NCBI GenBank assembly: GCA_009859145.1
Contig: VRVR01000050.1
Span: 124,001 to 188,000, forward strand
DNA length: 64,000 nucleotides
Direction of reading: 5' to 3'
DNA from: Andalucia godoyi
Taxonomy: Eukaryota > Discoba > Jakobea > Jakobida > Andaluciidae
Shown here piece after piece: positions 9,045-20,000 of the stretch; position 1 is the stretch's first letter, and every line of letters starts with the position of its first letter. A program made the position numbers and the translations under genes. The notes under the pieces were generated by a model, which did not search any database, was not told the DNA's origin, and was given only the letters and a program-made list of their open reading frames with translations.

Positions 9045-9740
9045 ACCACACCGAATCACAGAAATCTGACTTTGATCGCAAGAAGTCAAGAATCAATCAG
9101 CAGTGAGCTTGCCTCATCAGCAGTGCCTCATAGGATTAAAGCCTCATCTTTCCCTTGACATGTGTAACCGCCATATAAATGTTTTTTATTGACGCATGAA
9201 TGGGCTTTTTCGCAGTCCGACAATGCTGCGCAGAATACACGGGGTCCATATGTGTGACTGCGAGCTTTCTGGAATTTCAACACAGTCGCGGCTGTAGGTA
9301 GGTCATGGGTAGCTGCAGCACTGGGCAGCTCGTCTCTATTGATCGGTCAAATAGCCGGCCCGCTTTTCTTTTTGAGAAGGGGCGATTTCCTCTCGAGTTT
9401 TTTCAGGTATTTCTTTTGTTATGTGTAGTTTTGTTTTCTTGTCTTTTTGACATCCGCAATCCGCACGTTTTCCGTTTTCCGTTTTCTTTCTTTCCAATTC
9501 TTATTTATTATTGTCTGCTCTTGACCTATCCACCTGGGACGATCTTTTTATTTTGCCTGCAGGTTCGTGTTTTTTTCGGTTTTTTTTTTTTGGGTCTTGA
9601 ATCCCGGTTGTCCGCAGCCAAACCCCGTCGTTTTTTCTTTTTGCTTCATATTGTCGTTTTGTTTGTTTTGTTTGTGTGTTTTTTTGTTTTTTTTTTGTTA
9701 AAAAAGAAGCTGCCAGTCTCCACACAAGAGTCTGAAGAGT
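9045..9740. other. Spacer and T-rich 5' leader of the G-alpha gene
   Basis: No gene is supported. A short direct repeat (TCATCAGCAGTG) occurs near 9095-9130. From about 9400 to 9700 the sequence is rich in T and TG runs. A frame running through this leader into the G-alpha gene in another phase is low complexity and was dismissed. Confidence 0.6.
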
Positions 9741-10832
9741 ATGGGTTGTTCGGGGTCGAAAGAAGAGTCCTCTGCACCACCAGAGACAAAGGATCGGAAC
9801 GAAGCGATTGATAAAGAAATGAAGAAAAAGGCGGCGTCTTCAGATGCGGAAATCAAGCTGTTGTTGCTTGGAGCTGGAGAATCGGGCAAATCCACGATTT
9901 TCAAGCAGCTGAAGATTATTCATATGAACGGATACTCTGCTGAAGAGTGTGCAAAGTACCAGGAGGTAATCCGAATGAACTGCCTCCAGTCAATGCAGGC
10001 GCTGATTGCGGCGTGTGCAAAGATGGACATTTCGATTGAGAATGCAGAAAACAGAGCTCGGGCAGAAACAATCGCACGAATACCGTCTGATCTTGCTGCC
10101 GAGAATCTTGAAAACGTGTTTAACGTGCAGTTTGGAAAGGATCTCGCGGCCTTGTGGAAGGATCCGGGCATCCAAAGAGCCCACATGAGGAAGAGCGGGT
10201 TCCAGTTGAATGATTCTGCCTCGTACTTTTTTGCTTGCGTAGAGCGAGTGTTTTCGGATAACTATGTGCCGACTGTCAAGGACGTCCTCCATGCTCGTGT
10301 GAAGACAACCGGCATCACAGAAATGTGTTTTTCGTATGGTGGTCTGAACTTTAGGCTTGTGGATGTTGGCGGACAAAGATCAGAGAGGAAAAAATGGATC
10401 CACTGTTTCGCGCATGTTACTGCGCTGATCTTTGTGACTTCGCTGTCTGAGTACGATCAAAAATGCTACGAGGACAACACGACGCTTCGAATGAAGGAGT
10501 CTCTGCTGCTTTTTGATGATATGTGCAACAAGCAGTGGTTTGCGGACACACCAATCATTTTGTTTTTGAACAAGACAGACTTGTTCGAGGAAAAACTAGC
10601 GCAGGGGATTGATCTTAAGGTTTGCTTCCCGGATTACAATGGCGGCTTGAATCCAGCAGTTGCTCGCAAATTCCTGGCAGAAAAGTTTGTAGAACTGAAC
10701 AGGAATCCTCGAAAACAGATCTTCACTCATTTCACCAACGCTATGGACACTGAAAATATCAAGTTTGTGTTTCACGCAATCAAGGAAATTCTACTACGAG
10801 ATGCCATCAAGGAAGCGGGTTTTCTCGAGTAA
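9741..10832 (+). CDS. Heterotrimeric G-protein alpha subunit
   Basis: GTP-binding signal transducer at the inner face of the plasma membrane, 363 residues, single exon. The N-terminus MGCSGS offers Gly2 for myristoylation and Cys3 for palmitoylation, and is followed by the basic alphaN helix. The P-loop is GAGESGKST (44-52). Switch I contains DVLHARVKTTGI with the conserved Arg and Thr. Switch II is DVGGQRSERKKW. NKTD (G4) is present in FLNKTDLF. The G5 motif is TNAM (332-335), where the family usually has TCAT/TSAT-like sequence. The C-terminus is AGFLE, without the Cys four residues from the end that pertussis toxin modifies. Partners (beta-gamma, receptor) are not in this window. Start is fixed by the lipidation motif. 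Confidence 0.97.
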   Translation: MGCSGSKEESSAPPETKDRNEAIDKEMKKKAASSDAEIKLLLLGAGESGKSTIFKQLKIIHMNGYSAEECAKYQEVIRMNCLQSMQALIAACAKMDISIENAENRARAETIARIPSDLAAENLENVFNVQFGKDLAALWKDPGIQRAHMRKSGFQLNDSASYFFACVERVFSDNYVPTVKDVLHARVKTTGITEMCFSYGGLNFRLVDVGGQRSERKKWIHCFAHVTALIFVTSLSEYDQKCYEDNTTLRMKESLLLFDDMCNKQWFADTPIILFLNKTDLFEEKLAQGIDLKVCFPDYNGGLNPAVARKFLAEKFVELNRNPRKQIFTHFTNAMDTENIKFVFHAIKEILLRDAIKEAGFLE

Positions 10833-11337
10833 AGATGACTGCGAGTTCTGCAACTTTCCCGTCTCCCGGCCACATCTTGTCTGCTACATTGGATGATGAG
10901 GCGCGCACTCTTCGTTCTCTACGAAATAACTCTTCTGGTGTAATTAATTAATCATTAAAAGATCCTTTTGCTTTTTCTTCCGGTTTGCGGGGCAGTGTGG
11001 GCAGCGGTGTCAGCTCAGTGATGGGGGGTGGGGGGTGGGTTTGCTCGCTCCACCCAGCATGTGTGAGCAGAAGATCCCTAACATGTCTGGTCCCCTCCAC
11101 TGTCAAAGACGGACAGCAGCCGTCAACCACACCATTCCCCGAAAACGGTTGAAAAAAAAGAAAAAGAGAAATGAAAATATTTACGCATTCGACTAAAGTG
11201 CTCGAATTCTTGCAATCCACGAACGTTTTGCAACCGCAATTAAGAACACACTGCACACCCATTAGTGCATTGCATACTTATCAGGTGTCACACACCGTTC
11301 TCCACTCCTCCTTTCTCTGGGTTCTGAAATCGAGCAT
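10833..11337. other. Spacer between G-alpha and the IQ/coiled-coil gene
   Basis: It holds the 3' region of the G-alpha gene (AT-rich near 10930-10960) and the promoter of the next gene. A G-rich patch lies near 11020-11040. No gene or RNA was recognised. Confidence 0.6.
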
Positions 11338-14109
11338 ATGAACACGGCATCGGACCGATCGAGGCTTAACCGTGCTTCAACCTCCATGGGAATGTCGTCC
11401 ACGGTGAACAAAGTTTCTCGCAAGCAACCGAAGGTGATTCAGAAGAAACTACCGAAGAAATCCACTGAGGCCTCTTCTTTTTCTTCTATTGTTGTATCGG
11501 AAGAAGGAACACGGTGCATGTCACCGTCCATTGCATTTGCAATGCGTTGGACGAAGCCCGGTGGTGACAGGGCGTCGTTTGTGACGCCAACTACGTCGAG
11601 AAGCCCGCTTCCCGACTCAAGGTCTCCCTTGTTTCCACCAGTGTCGAGGGCTTCTTCCGCAACCGGAAATCATCCGCGCGTTTCGATCTCGGCCTCCGTG
11701 AACTTGCAAGCAAGTCAAACGCATTCCAACTCCTTAGTGAAGTCCATGGATGAAAAGCTGCTGCGAATGCATCTGAGGCAAGAATCAGACTTGGCTACAG
11801 AGTGGTCCTGTCAGGAACAGGAACGTGGGCATTCTGTACTGGGATCCCACATTTTCCAGTCCGTCTCCTCTTCGGTTACACCGCAGGCCCAGCATATTAA
11901 TGCACGACTTGTGGTGGATTCGGAAACCGATGCGTCTACGAAGTTCCGGGGGGGCGCAAGAAAGGGCGGAGATCCAAATTTTGCAATGAAGCAAATCATG
12001 GTTGAAGAGGAACGCGAACTTCGGAGGAGGCAGTTTGAGAAATCCATCAAAACCTTTGACAGCGATCTTCGTCAGGCGGAGGAAGTGGTGGGCATCTTGA
12101 AAAAGATGGATCCCCAGTCTTTGGAAAAGGACATTGTTCAAACTCTGCTTCCATCGCTTCCAGCAGAAATGAAGTCCTCCGCACACTCCGTGCAAGACGC
12201 CATCTCGGTGATCAACAACTTGAACGCCTCTCCTCTGCCCCGTCGAAAGGCCCTTGGAGGTGATGATGAGGAGCCCCGCACTTATCAAGGAGTGGGGTCG
12301 AGGCAGCGCATTGCAAAAATTGAAAAAAAGATTCGAGATTTCGTCAATTATATGATGCAACATCCCGAGGAAATGCTAATGTACCAAAAGAAAGTGGCCG
12401 CATTGGAGCGCGATCACCGCAATCGTGTGGCTGGGCTAGCCTCTCCATCGAGAATCCGAGATCAAAGAGACGGAGATGCAGATGATGACTGGAGAACATC
12501 TTCCAGTGCGTTTCCTCAGTCTGCCATCATACGAAACAAGGAGATTGCAAAGTCGATCAATGAGTACAAATCAAGCCAGCTGCAGAAAAACAAGAGAGTG
12601 CGCGAAAAGAATCATGATCGTGCGAGATTGAATCGTGAATCTTTGGCCATTATGGAGACTGAAAGGAAAAAATACCTCGAGGAGAGAATCCTGGAATGGG
12701 CGCTCAAGGCGCACGCAACACACGTTGAATTGCCTCCACATGCAGTGGAACAGCAAAAGGCCGAAGCAGCGTTTGTTTGGAGAGGTGTGTTTGTGGACGA
12801 CGAGGACGACAAGGAAGAGTTTGCTGCGCATTTCGGAAAGAACTCGGAAGCCTCAAAGAAGAGGATAGAACAGCTCAGGACGAAGGCCTGGAAGACAATT
12901 GTATCGTCTCTGTTTGCTGGGCGAATCATAGGTCGATTTCTTCACCGAATGCAGGAACAGAACGCTGCCGATTCTTGGAAGTGGAGGCATGCAGTCTCGG
13001 TTCTCCGAAACAAGTTTTTGCCGATTACGAGAGCCAGGAAGGATCGAATCAAGCAAAATGCAATTCTTGTCATTGCTCGAAATTTCTTTCCCATGCGTAT
13101 CAACATGAAGATAGTTGTGAAGGGGAATGCGGTGTCTCGAATCATACATATGCTTCGGAAAATCAAAGATGGAAAACGGGCGGTTCTGTACATGAAGGCA
13201 TTTCGAAGGAAAATCATTCTGATCCAAAGGTGTGTTCGCAAGGCGATGGCACTGAAGGAAGCGCAGCTAAAATTGTTGGCTCTTCAATTCTCAAAGATTG
13301 AGCTCAAGATGAGGAAGGAAGAGTATAATCGTGAGATGAAGAGAATCGAAGATGACGCTGAGAAGCGGGCTAGGGAGGAAGAGGCGTTATTTGGGAAAGC
13401 GCGTGCCAGATTGGAACATAGACGATTGACGTCGCCATCCAAACTTTCGAATCCCCGAAAACGAAAGGATAGGCGAGGTGATGACGGATTGACGATCAGA
13501 GAACGCTTGGCTCTTGGCCTCCCTTTATCTCCTTTTACTCGCAACATTGATTCGGATGCGTTTGATCCTTTGGCGCTGAAAACAAAGTCGTATCTCGGAA
13601 ACCTGGCTCCACAGCGCGTTGCACCGCACATTCGTGCTGCATTCTTGGAAGCAAACATGAAAGAAAGGAAGAAGAAGTTTATTGAAGACCTTCAGGAGTG
13701 GCAATATGCTCATCAGAGGTGGACCGAAGACATGAAGCGACGACAGATTATCGATCAAGCAACGTTTCTCTTGTCTGCGCAGCTGCAGGGCAAGGATATC
13801 TCCTCAGCCAGAAGTGCTGCGGCCAGCAAACACCAGGAACGCCTTCGAAAAGAACCGCAAAGGCCTAAGCTGGCACATGTACTTCGAGAAAAAGACATGC
13901 GCCAGTTGATCCTTGCCGCCCGTGAAAAACAAACTGTCGAAATTTCGGTGCAAGTCCGCAAGCAGTTTGGAGACTTTCACATTCTCTCCGACAACGACGA
14001 AAGCAGTCCCAATGACCAGACGTCGCCGTTTGAGCCGCGAATTGAAAGCAGAACCCGAAGGACCACAAACGGATCTTTGGTGAAATTCGAGTCAGCGGAT
14101 CTCGACTGA
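11338..14109 (+). CDS. Long basic coiled-coil protein with an IQ-like motif, 923 residues
   Basis: Single exon with ATG start. Residues 1-120 are Ser/Thr/basic and probably disordered. Charged helices occupy about 215-270 and 395-460. A helix-rich basic region at about 520-660 holds many Arg/Lys and aromatic residues (KAWKTIVSSLFAGRIIGRFL, then similar segments) and ends in an IQ-like calmodulin-binding stretch, IILIQRCVRKAMALK. Another coiled coil follows, then a conserved-looking block (APQRVAPHIRAAFLEANMKE). The layout resembles IQ-motif proteins of axonemes in protists, but no family can be named. Its stop codon lies 2 bp from the stop of the convergent carrier gene. Confidence 0.85.
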   Translation: MNTASDRSRLNRASTSMGMSSTVNKVSRKQPKVIQKKLPKKSTEASSFSSIVVSEEGTRCMSPSIAFAMRWTKPGGDRASFVTPTTSRSPLPDSRSPLFPPVSRASSATGNHPRVSISASVNLQASQTHSNSLVKSMDEKLLRMHLRQESDLATEWSCQEQERGHSVLGSHIFQSVSSSVTPQAQHINARLVVDSETDASTKFRGGARKGGDPNFAMKQIMVEEERELRRRQFEKSIKTFDSDLRQAEEVVGILKKMDPQSLEKDIVQTLLPSLPAEMKSSAHSVQDAISVINNLNASPLPRRKALGGDDEEPRTYQGVGSRQRIAKIEKKIRDFVNYMMQHPEEMLMYQKKVAALERDHRNRVAGLASPSRIRDQRDGDADDDWRTSSSAFPQSAIIRNKEIAKSINEYKSSQLQKNKRVREKNHDRARLNRESLAIMETERKKYLEERILEWALKAHATHVELPPHAVEQQKAEAAFVWRGVFVDDEDDKEEFAAHFGKNSEASKKRIEQLRTKAWKTIVSSLFAGRIIGRFLHRMQEQNAADSWKWRHAVSVLRNKFLPITRARKDRIKQNAILVIARNFFPMRINMKIVVKGNAVSRIIHMLRKIKDGKRAVLYMKAFRRKIILIQRCVRKAMALKEAQLKLLALQFSKIELKMRKEEYNREMKRIEDDAEKRAREEEALFGKARARLEHRRLTSPSKLSNPRKRKDRRGDDGLTIRERLALGLPLSPFTRNIDSDAFDPLALKTKSYLGNLAPQRVAPHIRAAFLEANMKERKKKFIEDLQEWQYAHQRWTEDMKRRQIIDQATFLLSAQLQGKDISSARSAAASKHQERLRKEPQRPKLAHVLREKDMRQLILAAREKQTVEISVQVRKQFGDFHILSDNDESSPNDQTSPFEPRIESRTRRTTNGSLVKFESADLD

Positions 14110-14111
14110 AA

Positions 14112-15047
14112 TCAACTTTTGAGGGAATCAAACATTTGATTCCCTGAGTGGTACACCGCAAACGTGACACCATTCACAATGAAGGCACGTGCAAGAGCAA
14201 TGTTTAACCCTCGCCACAAACACATCCAACCATCGTGTCGGATTGTATGTGTCCAGCATGACATCATTGACGGAAATTCGCGCTTTTGAAGCGGCAAAAG
14301 AATGTCTTGACCTTGCATCCGTGATTTGATGATGTCCATCGGGTAGGAGGTAATCCAACACAGCATCCCTGCGATGCCACCGGAGATGAAGGAACTTATG
14401 TGGGAATCCAGTTTCGTGGTTTGCAATAAATCCATGCTCATTTGATATGAAGCAAAGTAGAAACCATACGAATGAGCGTCTCGAATCATCGTTGGCCAGT
14501 AACCGCTGAGCAGTCCATTGCGAATCCCAGAAGTTCTAACAATCCGACGGACGCAGTCCCACGAGTTCTGAAAGGCCCGTTCTGGATGGACCTGCATTTG
14601 GATCTTGATGAGATCCACTGGCGACGCGACAACACAGTTGATTGCTCCGGAAACAGTGCCCGCAGCAAAGATCGCTCCGTACTTTGCATGCGATGGTGGG
14701 TCATCATTCCGGACGGAAAAACACCGCTGCAAATTCGCGGTTATGCCAAACAGAAGAGCATTCTGCAGAACAACGCCAACCGCAGGGGCGGCAGCTCCTC
14801 TGAAGAAGGTCTTGTACGAAGCAGATTCGGAGGCCATGATGGTCTTGAAAGAGCGAAACGATGACGAGTGCTTTGTCGCGTGGTCCGCGGCGGATGCGAC
14901 CTGCATCCGGACGCGAATTGTGTCTAACGGATACCCAGCAATTCCTCCCGATATACCTGCTATGGTTCCTGTAATAAACTCCCGTCCGGAAAATAATTTA
15001 CTATCGTCTTTCATAAGAAAATGTATCAAGCGAAAGGCATGATTCAA
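14112..15047 (-). CDS. Mitochondrial carrier (SLC25 family)
   Basis: Inner-membrane metabolite transporter of 311 residues with three ~100-residue repeats. The carrier signatures are PLDTIRVRMQ, PVDLIKIQMQ and PMDIIKSRMQ, each at the end of an odd-numbered helix. Gly-rich helix starts (GTIAGISGGIAG, FISGGIAGML) agree. The second signature PVDLIKIQMQ and the RGxxxxxxR-type W-R-G-L stretch near the end recall the carnitine/acylcarnitine and ornithine carrier branch, but the substrate cannot be set by reading alone. Start may be ATG 15047 or the ATG 11 codons later; neither changes the carrier fold. The gene is tail-to-tail with the previous one, and the transporter gene upstream is transcribed in the same direction. 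Confidence 0.93.
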   Translation of the reverse strand: MNHAFRLIHFLMKDDSKLFSGREFITGTIAGISGGIAGYPLDTIRVRMQVASAADHATKHSSSFRSFKTIMASESASYKTFFRGAAAPAVGVVLQNALLFGITANLQRCFSVRNDDPPSHAKYGAIFAAGTVSGAINCVVASPVDLIKIQMQVHPERAFQNSWDCVRRIVRTSGIRNGLLSGYWPTMIRDAHSYGFYFASYQMSMDLLQTTKLDSHISSFISGGIAGMLCWITSYPMDIIKSRMQGQDILLPLQKREFPSMMSCWTHTIRHDGWMCLWRGLNIALARAFIVNGVTFAVYHSGNQMFDSLKS

Positions 15048-15208
15048 TTAAACGACAAAACGAAGCACCAAAAACTGCGACGCAGAAAGAAAAAAACATT
15101 CATTTAAAAAGCAAAACAAAAAAGAAGGAAGAAAATACTGTCCAACAATTACGGCAGAAAACGCAAAGCAGAAACGCCAAAAGAAAAAAAACGGAAACAG
15201 AAGCAGCG

Positions 15209-16771
15209 TCATCTTTGGCCCAGAATGTGGTGCTGAAAACTGATGACGACATCGTAAACAGAAGCAAGAACAAAATACCCAAGAACTGCCCACGAAAGTT
15301 TGTAAGCATTTTCTGGCAAGGGAAGTGGAACAGACGCCGGAGAAGCAGGGCCATCCTCTGAAATCAATTCATACGATGTGGCAGGACCAGACTTGGTCAT
15401 CCTCCGGGCGACGTACAGCATGACCACTACAAAAAACCCTGCTTCCATGTTCAGCGTCAGAGCCGTGAAAACCTCAAGGAAAACCAAAAAACCCGAAGGG
15501 TTGAAAATGGCGACGAGGAATATGAATCCAAAATGCATGAAATATCCCGAAAATCGCAACCGAGAGGGACTGTACCGCTGCAAAAATGCTCTTGTTTCGC
15601 GTAGATCCACAACCATGCCATCGATGGTGTGCTTCATTCCAGAAGACATTGTGATGTAGGAAATAGTCACAGAAATTAAAATGAAAAAATCGATCAGAAA
15701 CGCCGCCCATTCAAACTGAGGGTACTCGTCCTTGAGAACTTGCGACAATGGTACAGTGGCAGGCTCGCCTTTCTCCTGAGAGCGCTGTAGTGACACTGAA
15801 GAATCCGAGGAGGAAGTCTGAGGGACAATGGACAAAATAAAATACGTCCACAAAACGTTCAGAATGTAGCAGACAGTCAAACCCAGCAACACAGCAATAC
15901 GAAACTTCGCCATCGCAACTTTTGTGAATGGCAAGCGCGCAAACATGACAGGCATGGTGGCCATAACGCCCCCGAGAGCTACGCAAGAAATCAACAAGGG
16001 CTGCAAAATCGCAGACCAGTTGTCGGAATAAGAACGGTCGATTTCGCCTGCAACAAACCCCACAACGCTGACTAAAAATATGAGCAACGCCCCTTTTGCA
16101 AGCGTAAAAAACGCGACAACCGGCTGAATTAATTTTTGCACACCGATGACAACGAAAGTGAAGACAAAAAAGAACGGAATGATGACGTATCTGTAGTACT
16201 GATCGACTCCCATAACCCTGGACCAAGACTTCGAACCAGCAAGAGTATATGATATAAGAATTGACAGAAAATGGATGACGACACACACAGAATAGAAGAA
16301 ATGACCTGTCTTATTCAAAAACATTGTTCCCAGTAAATGCAAATCCGGACGACGAGGCTCCTCGGTGAATTCGCTTTCTTCACTTGACTCGTCCGAAACG
16401 ACATTTGTTTTCTGTTGGAGGAGCAAGAAGGACCGCTGAAGTAAATCAACCATGTAGATCACAACGCCCACTTGCATCACGTAGCAAAGAGTAAAATTCA
16501 GAAAAAAGGGCCAAAACCCAGATGAACTGACCTTCACTGGAAGAGCGAGAATTCCAGTTCCCAAAATTGTAGCGATCGATATGAAAAATGCAAAAACGTA
16601 ATGTTTCCAAGAGTCCTTTACCTCGGAGTTTCTGCGAGAAGTGGGAGGCTTTGGGGTCTGCGATGCTTCAATCACACGAATGGAAACGTCCGGAGAAGCA
16701 ACGCCGTCAACCAACCGATTAGACGAAGGCTCGTCCACAGAAAGACGATCTCTGGAACCCCGTAAGGACAT
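15209..16771 (-). CDS. Amino-acid transporter-like membrane protein (APC superfamily)
   Basis: The protein has 520 residues and about 11 predicted membrane helices after a polar, Ser-rich N-terminus of ~40 residues. The first helix contains GTGILALPVKVSSSGFWPF, the unwound GxGxLxLP signature of amino-acid/auxin permeases (AAAP) and tyrosine-permease-like carriers. Further helices include ALGGVMATMPVMF and ISYITMSSG. A long acidic/Ser loop lies between helices 2 and 3, another polar loop between helices 7 and 8. It likely moves neutral or aromatic amino acids with H+ or Na+ across the plasma or vacuolar membrane; substrate and direction are inferred from family only. Confidence 0.8.
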   Translation of the reverse strand: MSLRGSRDRLSVDEPSSNRLVDGVASPDVSIRVIEASQTPKPPTSRRNSEVKDSWKHYVFAFFISIATILGTGILALPVKVSSSGFWPFFLNFTLCYVMQVGVVIYMVDLLQRSFLLLQQKTNVVSDESSEESEFTEEPRRPDLHLLGTMFLNKTGHFFYSVCVVIHFLSILISYTLAGSKSWSRVMGVDQYYRYVIIPFFFVFTFVVIGVQKLIQPVVAFFTLAKGALLIFLVSVVGFVAGEIDRSYSDNWSAILQPLLISCVALGGVMATMPVMFARLPFTKVAMAKFRIAVLLGLTVCYILNVLWTYFILSIVPQTSSSDSSVSLQRSQEKGEPATVPLSQVLKDEYPQFEWAAFLIDFFILISVTISYITMSSGMKHTIDGMVVDLRETRAFLQRYSPSRLRFSGYFMHFGFIFLVAIFNPSGFLVFLEVFTALTLNMEAGFFVVVMLYVARRMTKSGPATSYELISEDGPASPASVPLPLPENAYKLSWAVLGYFVLASVYDVVISFQHHILGQR

Positions 16772-16951
16772 ATCGGGATATGCTCGATTCGACAGCCATG
16801 AAAGAGAGGAAATGGCAGAAATTCAAAATCAAATGACCCTGCAGAGAGTTGCAGGGAAAACAGGACATGCCAAAGCAGAAATGTGTTTGGCAGATTAAAA
16901 CACCGGATATCAGATATTTGAAGTATCGACACACAGCAATTTCAATCTCGA

Positions 16952-17023
16952 TCGGGTGTAGTATAGCGGTTAGTATTCCCGCCTGTCACGCGGGCGACCC
17001 GGGTTCGATTCCCGGCACTCGAG
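16952..17023 (+). tRNA. tRNA-Asp (GTC)
   Basis: Full cloverleaf of 72 nt without intron. The acceptor pairs TCGGGTG with CACTCGA (one G-T pair). The anticodon stem is CCCGC/GCGGG with loop CTGTCAC (anticodon GTC). The T arm is CCGGG-TTCGATT-CCCGG. The internal A and B boxes are intact (GGTTCGATTCC). No CCA is encoded, as expected for a eukaryotic nuclear gene. A run of ten T follows. Confidence 0.97.
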
Positions 17024-17025
17024 AA

Positions 17026-17035
17026 TTTTTTTTTT
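17026..17035 (+). terminator. RNA polymerase III terminator of tRNA-Asp
   Basis: Ten consecutive T begin three bases after the tRNA 3' end, the standard Pol III stop signal. Confidence 0.9.
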
Positions 17036-20000
17036 CCCCGCAAGAAATGCACTCTTTGAAAACCGGGGGAGGGGGAGCCCTTCCCTGCGCATTTGATGAA
17101 TTTGTGTGTGGACATCCTTTGAATAAAGGATTTTTCAATGTATCCAAAATGAACAAAGAGCACGAGGTACGGAGGAAGAAGAAGAAGAAGGAAAAACAAC
17201 AAGAACAGGAATGAACCCCAGAAACGAAGCAAACGGAGCACACAAACAGCATTCGCAGGTGCCTGGGAAGATGGATTGCAGCCCTAGACCGCTGGTTGAG
17301 AGGCTACAACCACGTCCCTTTAGGGCCGCTGATGAAGCTGGAGGTCGGTTCTTTCCAATCGTATAGCATGGCCTCTAAACCAGGAAATTATTCTCAGTCC
17401 AGCATGGTGTTGAGCAATGGTCGGAACAGTGTGAATGCCGGAAAACAACAGAACGGGAAAAGGCGGTTCCAGCGAAGAACAGCAGATTTGGAATGATCTT
17501 TTTTGTCAAATTCTGCGCGCGCGAGTGAGGCGGCGTGGAACTTTTCATCTGCCACAGTAAGATGCTGTGAAGATATAATGAATGGAAAGGTGGGGACGAT
17601 TCAGCCCTGCCCCACAAGGCATCCAGTTCTTGCGCTTTTTGACGAGTGCTTCGAGACGGAGTAAAGCGCAGTGCCTTATCCCGCTGAAAGCACAAGTGCT
17701 CCAGCCCAGCTAGGTCTTCGCACTACAGTCTTGCGCGCGAAGGAGACAGTTGGGAAGGGTCCAGGAGTCATCCAGACAGCAGTTTTCGACTGGGAAGCTC
17801 CGGATTTCGCACGCTCTGATCTGAGCTTGTAAGGAAACTGCGATTTGATGCGACATTCTCGATCATGTCGCTTGCAGAATCTCTAAACTTATCTTGGCAT
17901 TCCGTTTTTTAATCGCAGATGGGATCCTTGTATTGTAATACCAACTGCGCCAAAATGTTTGCTAGCTACCCGTGGAATGCGAAACGTGCATTCCAACACC
18001 TTGCACAAAACATGTCTTGTTTTTTTCGTGGGGTGAGCCTTCCAGGTGGTAGTGGCAGCATCATGGATTCAACACAATCCATTCATCGACACTCGGCAGA
18101 CGGCGGTTCATGAGTTTTTGCTGCTGTAGTTTTTCAAATTCCTTTGCGCGTTTCTACTGTTCAGAAAGAAAGGGACCGATAAATACCTAGGAGATCCACT
18201 GTCTTCTGGAGTGATACCGGAATTGCCAGATCCCGGACGCAGTGCATTGATTCACAACCTGGCTCTCCGGGCCGCGTGCTGGCTCTTCACGATCGCGCCA
18301 TCCTGTGCGTTTTCGAACGCATTCTCTTTCGTTTTCTTTTTTCGTAATGAAACACGCATGAATCCAACAGTTTTGATATTGATTAAGCAAAACTTCACTC
18401 CCTGCTCGTTTCTCTCGTTCCCGATACCAATAAAAACATTCCAGAAATCGCAATAAATCAATAGTATTTCCTGCGTGAATCTCAAAAGCCCCATGCCGCA
18501 AACCGCGGTTAGTATCGAGCCAGGGCTAGCTCTGGGCAAGCTTAACTTTTTGCAGAAATGTAAGTCACCGACACGCACACTCTCTTTGATCGGTTGCTTG
18601 CCTTGCCTTGCCGATCCTGTTTACGAAAGATCGGTCAAGCTGGAGAACGAGAAATCAACAGAAATTCTGGGGAAGTGCGGGAGGATGCACTCACAAAGGG
18701 GGGGGGACATATCAACGACAATTGCCAGATCTGGAAGCGAAGAAGGCATCAGTCAGTCGTTTGAGGTATCGTTGATGCGAAAATACGTTGAATAGCGACT
18801 GTCAGAATATTCGGTGCACACGATTCAAAAGTAATTGAAGGTGAAGGAACATCAAGGGCTTTCTCGTCTGCTACGTTATCTGAAGAAGGCGTTCTAAAAA
18901 TCTCATCGGGTGATTCTGGTACGGACATGCGGCTGCGTCGCAATCGACACCTGGAAAGGCAGCAACTGGAATGCTCGACGATTGCGGCGAGATAGGCGGC
19001 CTTCAAACCCCCGATGACAGAAAAGACATGAGATTCCACTGAGCGTATTTCGAAAAAGAAAAACATGGGTAAAACTTCCAAAATATTTTAAGACAAAGCA
19101 AATGTAAATGGACGACAGGTTTGATTCACTCCGATGTTGCAGACCGATGGAAACTACCACATCGCGAAGAATGTCCAAGATTGTTGGAGTATATCACCGA
19201 ACCATCTATCGAAAGAACAGCCCCGTGTTTAGAAAAATTTCAGTTCAACTAGCTGCTGGTCAAAGCGCAATGCACGCATTCTGACAGAGTGCTATTTTTC
19301 AGATAAAGACGTCAGCAAAACGTGAAACCTGCCGAGGACGCCGGATTTTTTTCTGCAGCAGAGAACTGCATCTGACCCAAACAATCCCTGTCCAAGAATC
19401 GAAGACTGCATCTTGATCCAAATGAAGACTCCGCTTGAAGTACTGCCTGAACAAAGATGTCGTAATTCTGAGTATGTTGTCGGATTGCGAAAGCGTTCTT
19501 TTGGGATTGGTTTTGAGGACAAAAGATGGACAGGATGATTAATTTGAGTGTTTTAGAAGACAGACCAACCGATGCTGCTCTATCTAGATACGAAACCAGT
19601 TGCAGAATCAACTGACATTGTGGTATGATTCCATACGTATATTTATCGTTGTCAGCCGTAATGATGAATCCAATGAGTACTGGGATAGTGGTTCGTGGAC
19701 AGTAACTCTCTCAAATTAATGGAACTGTTTCAAAATTTCGCACCGGAAGACGAACCAGAATCTTATCCAAAAACCGACTGATCGTTGGCCAACAAGGAGA
19801 GTTTCACGCTGGCGGGGGTGTTCCCGCGCAGCGCCGTTCATCCCGAGTAGGCAGTCCAGGGAAATGATGGAGAGAAGGAGTGCAAGTTGTAGCTGTTGCG
19901 GATGTTGGTCTTTCGACTGTCGAGGAACCTCTGTCACATGCTGTCTCGGCAAGTTGTCGTTTCGGCGCCAAGCAGTGGGGCATTTTCTCCTTCCCTGCGT

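Noticed and set aside
9305-9811. 168-codon frame before and into the G-alpha gene
   Set aside because: Phe/Leu/Val runs from T-rich leader sequence; it overlaps the certain G-alpha start in another phase.
17701-18600. Possible spliceosomal or other small RNA in the gene-poor block
   Set aside because: Short similarities to U4 or U2 phrases do not extend; no conserved U6, U2, U4 or U5 cores are present.
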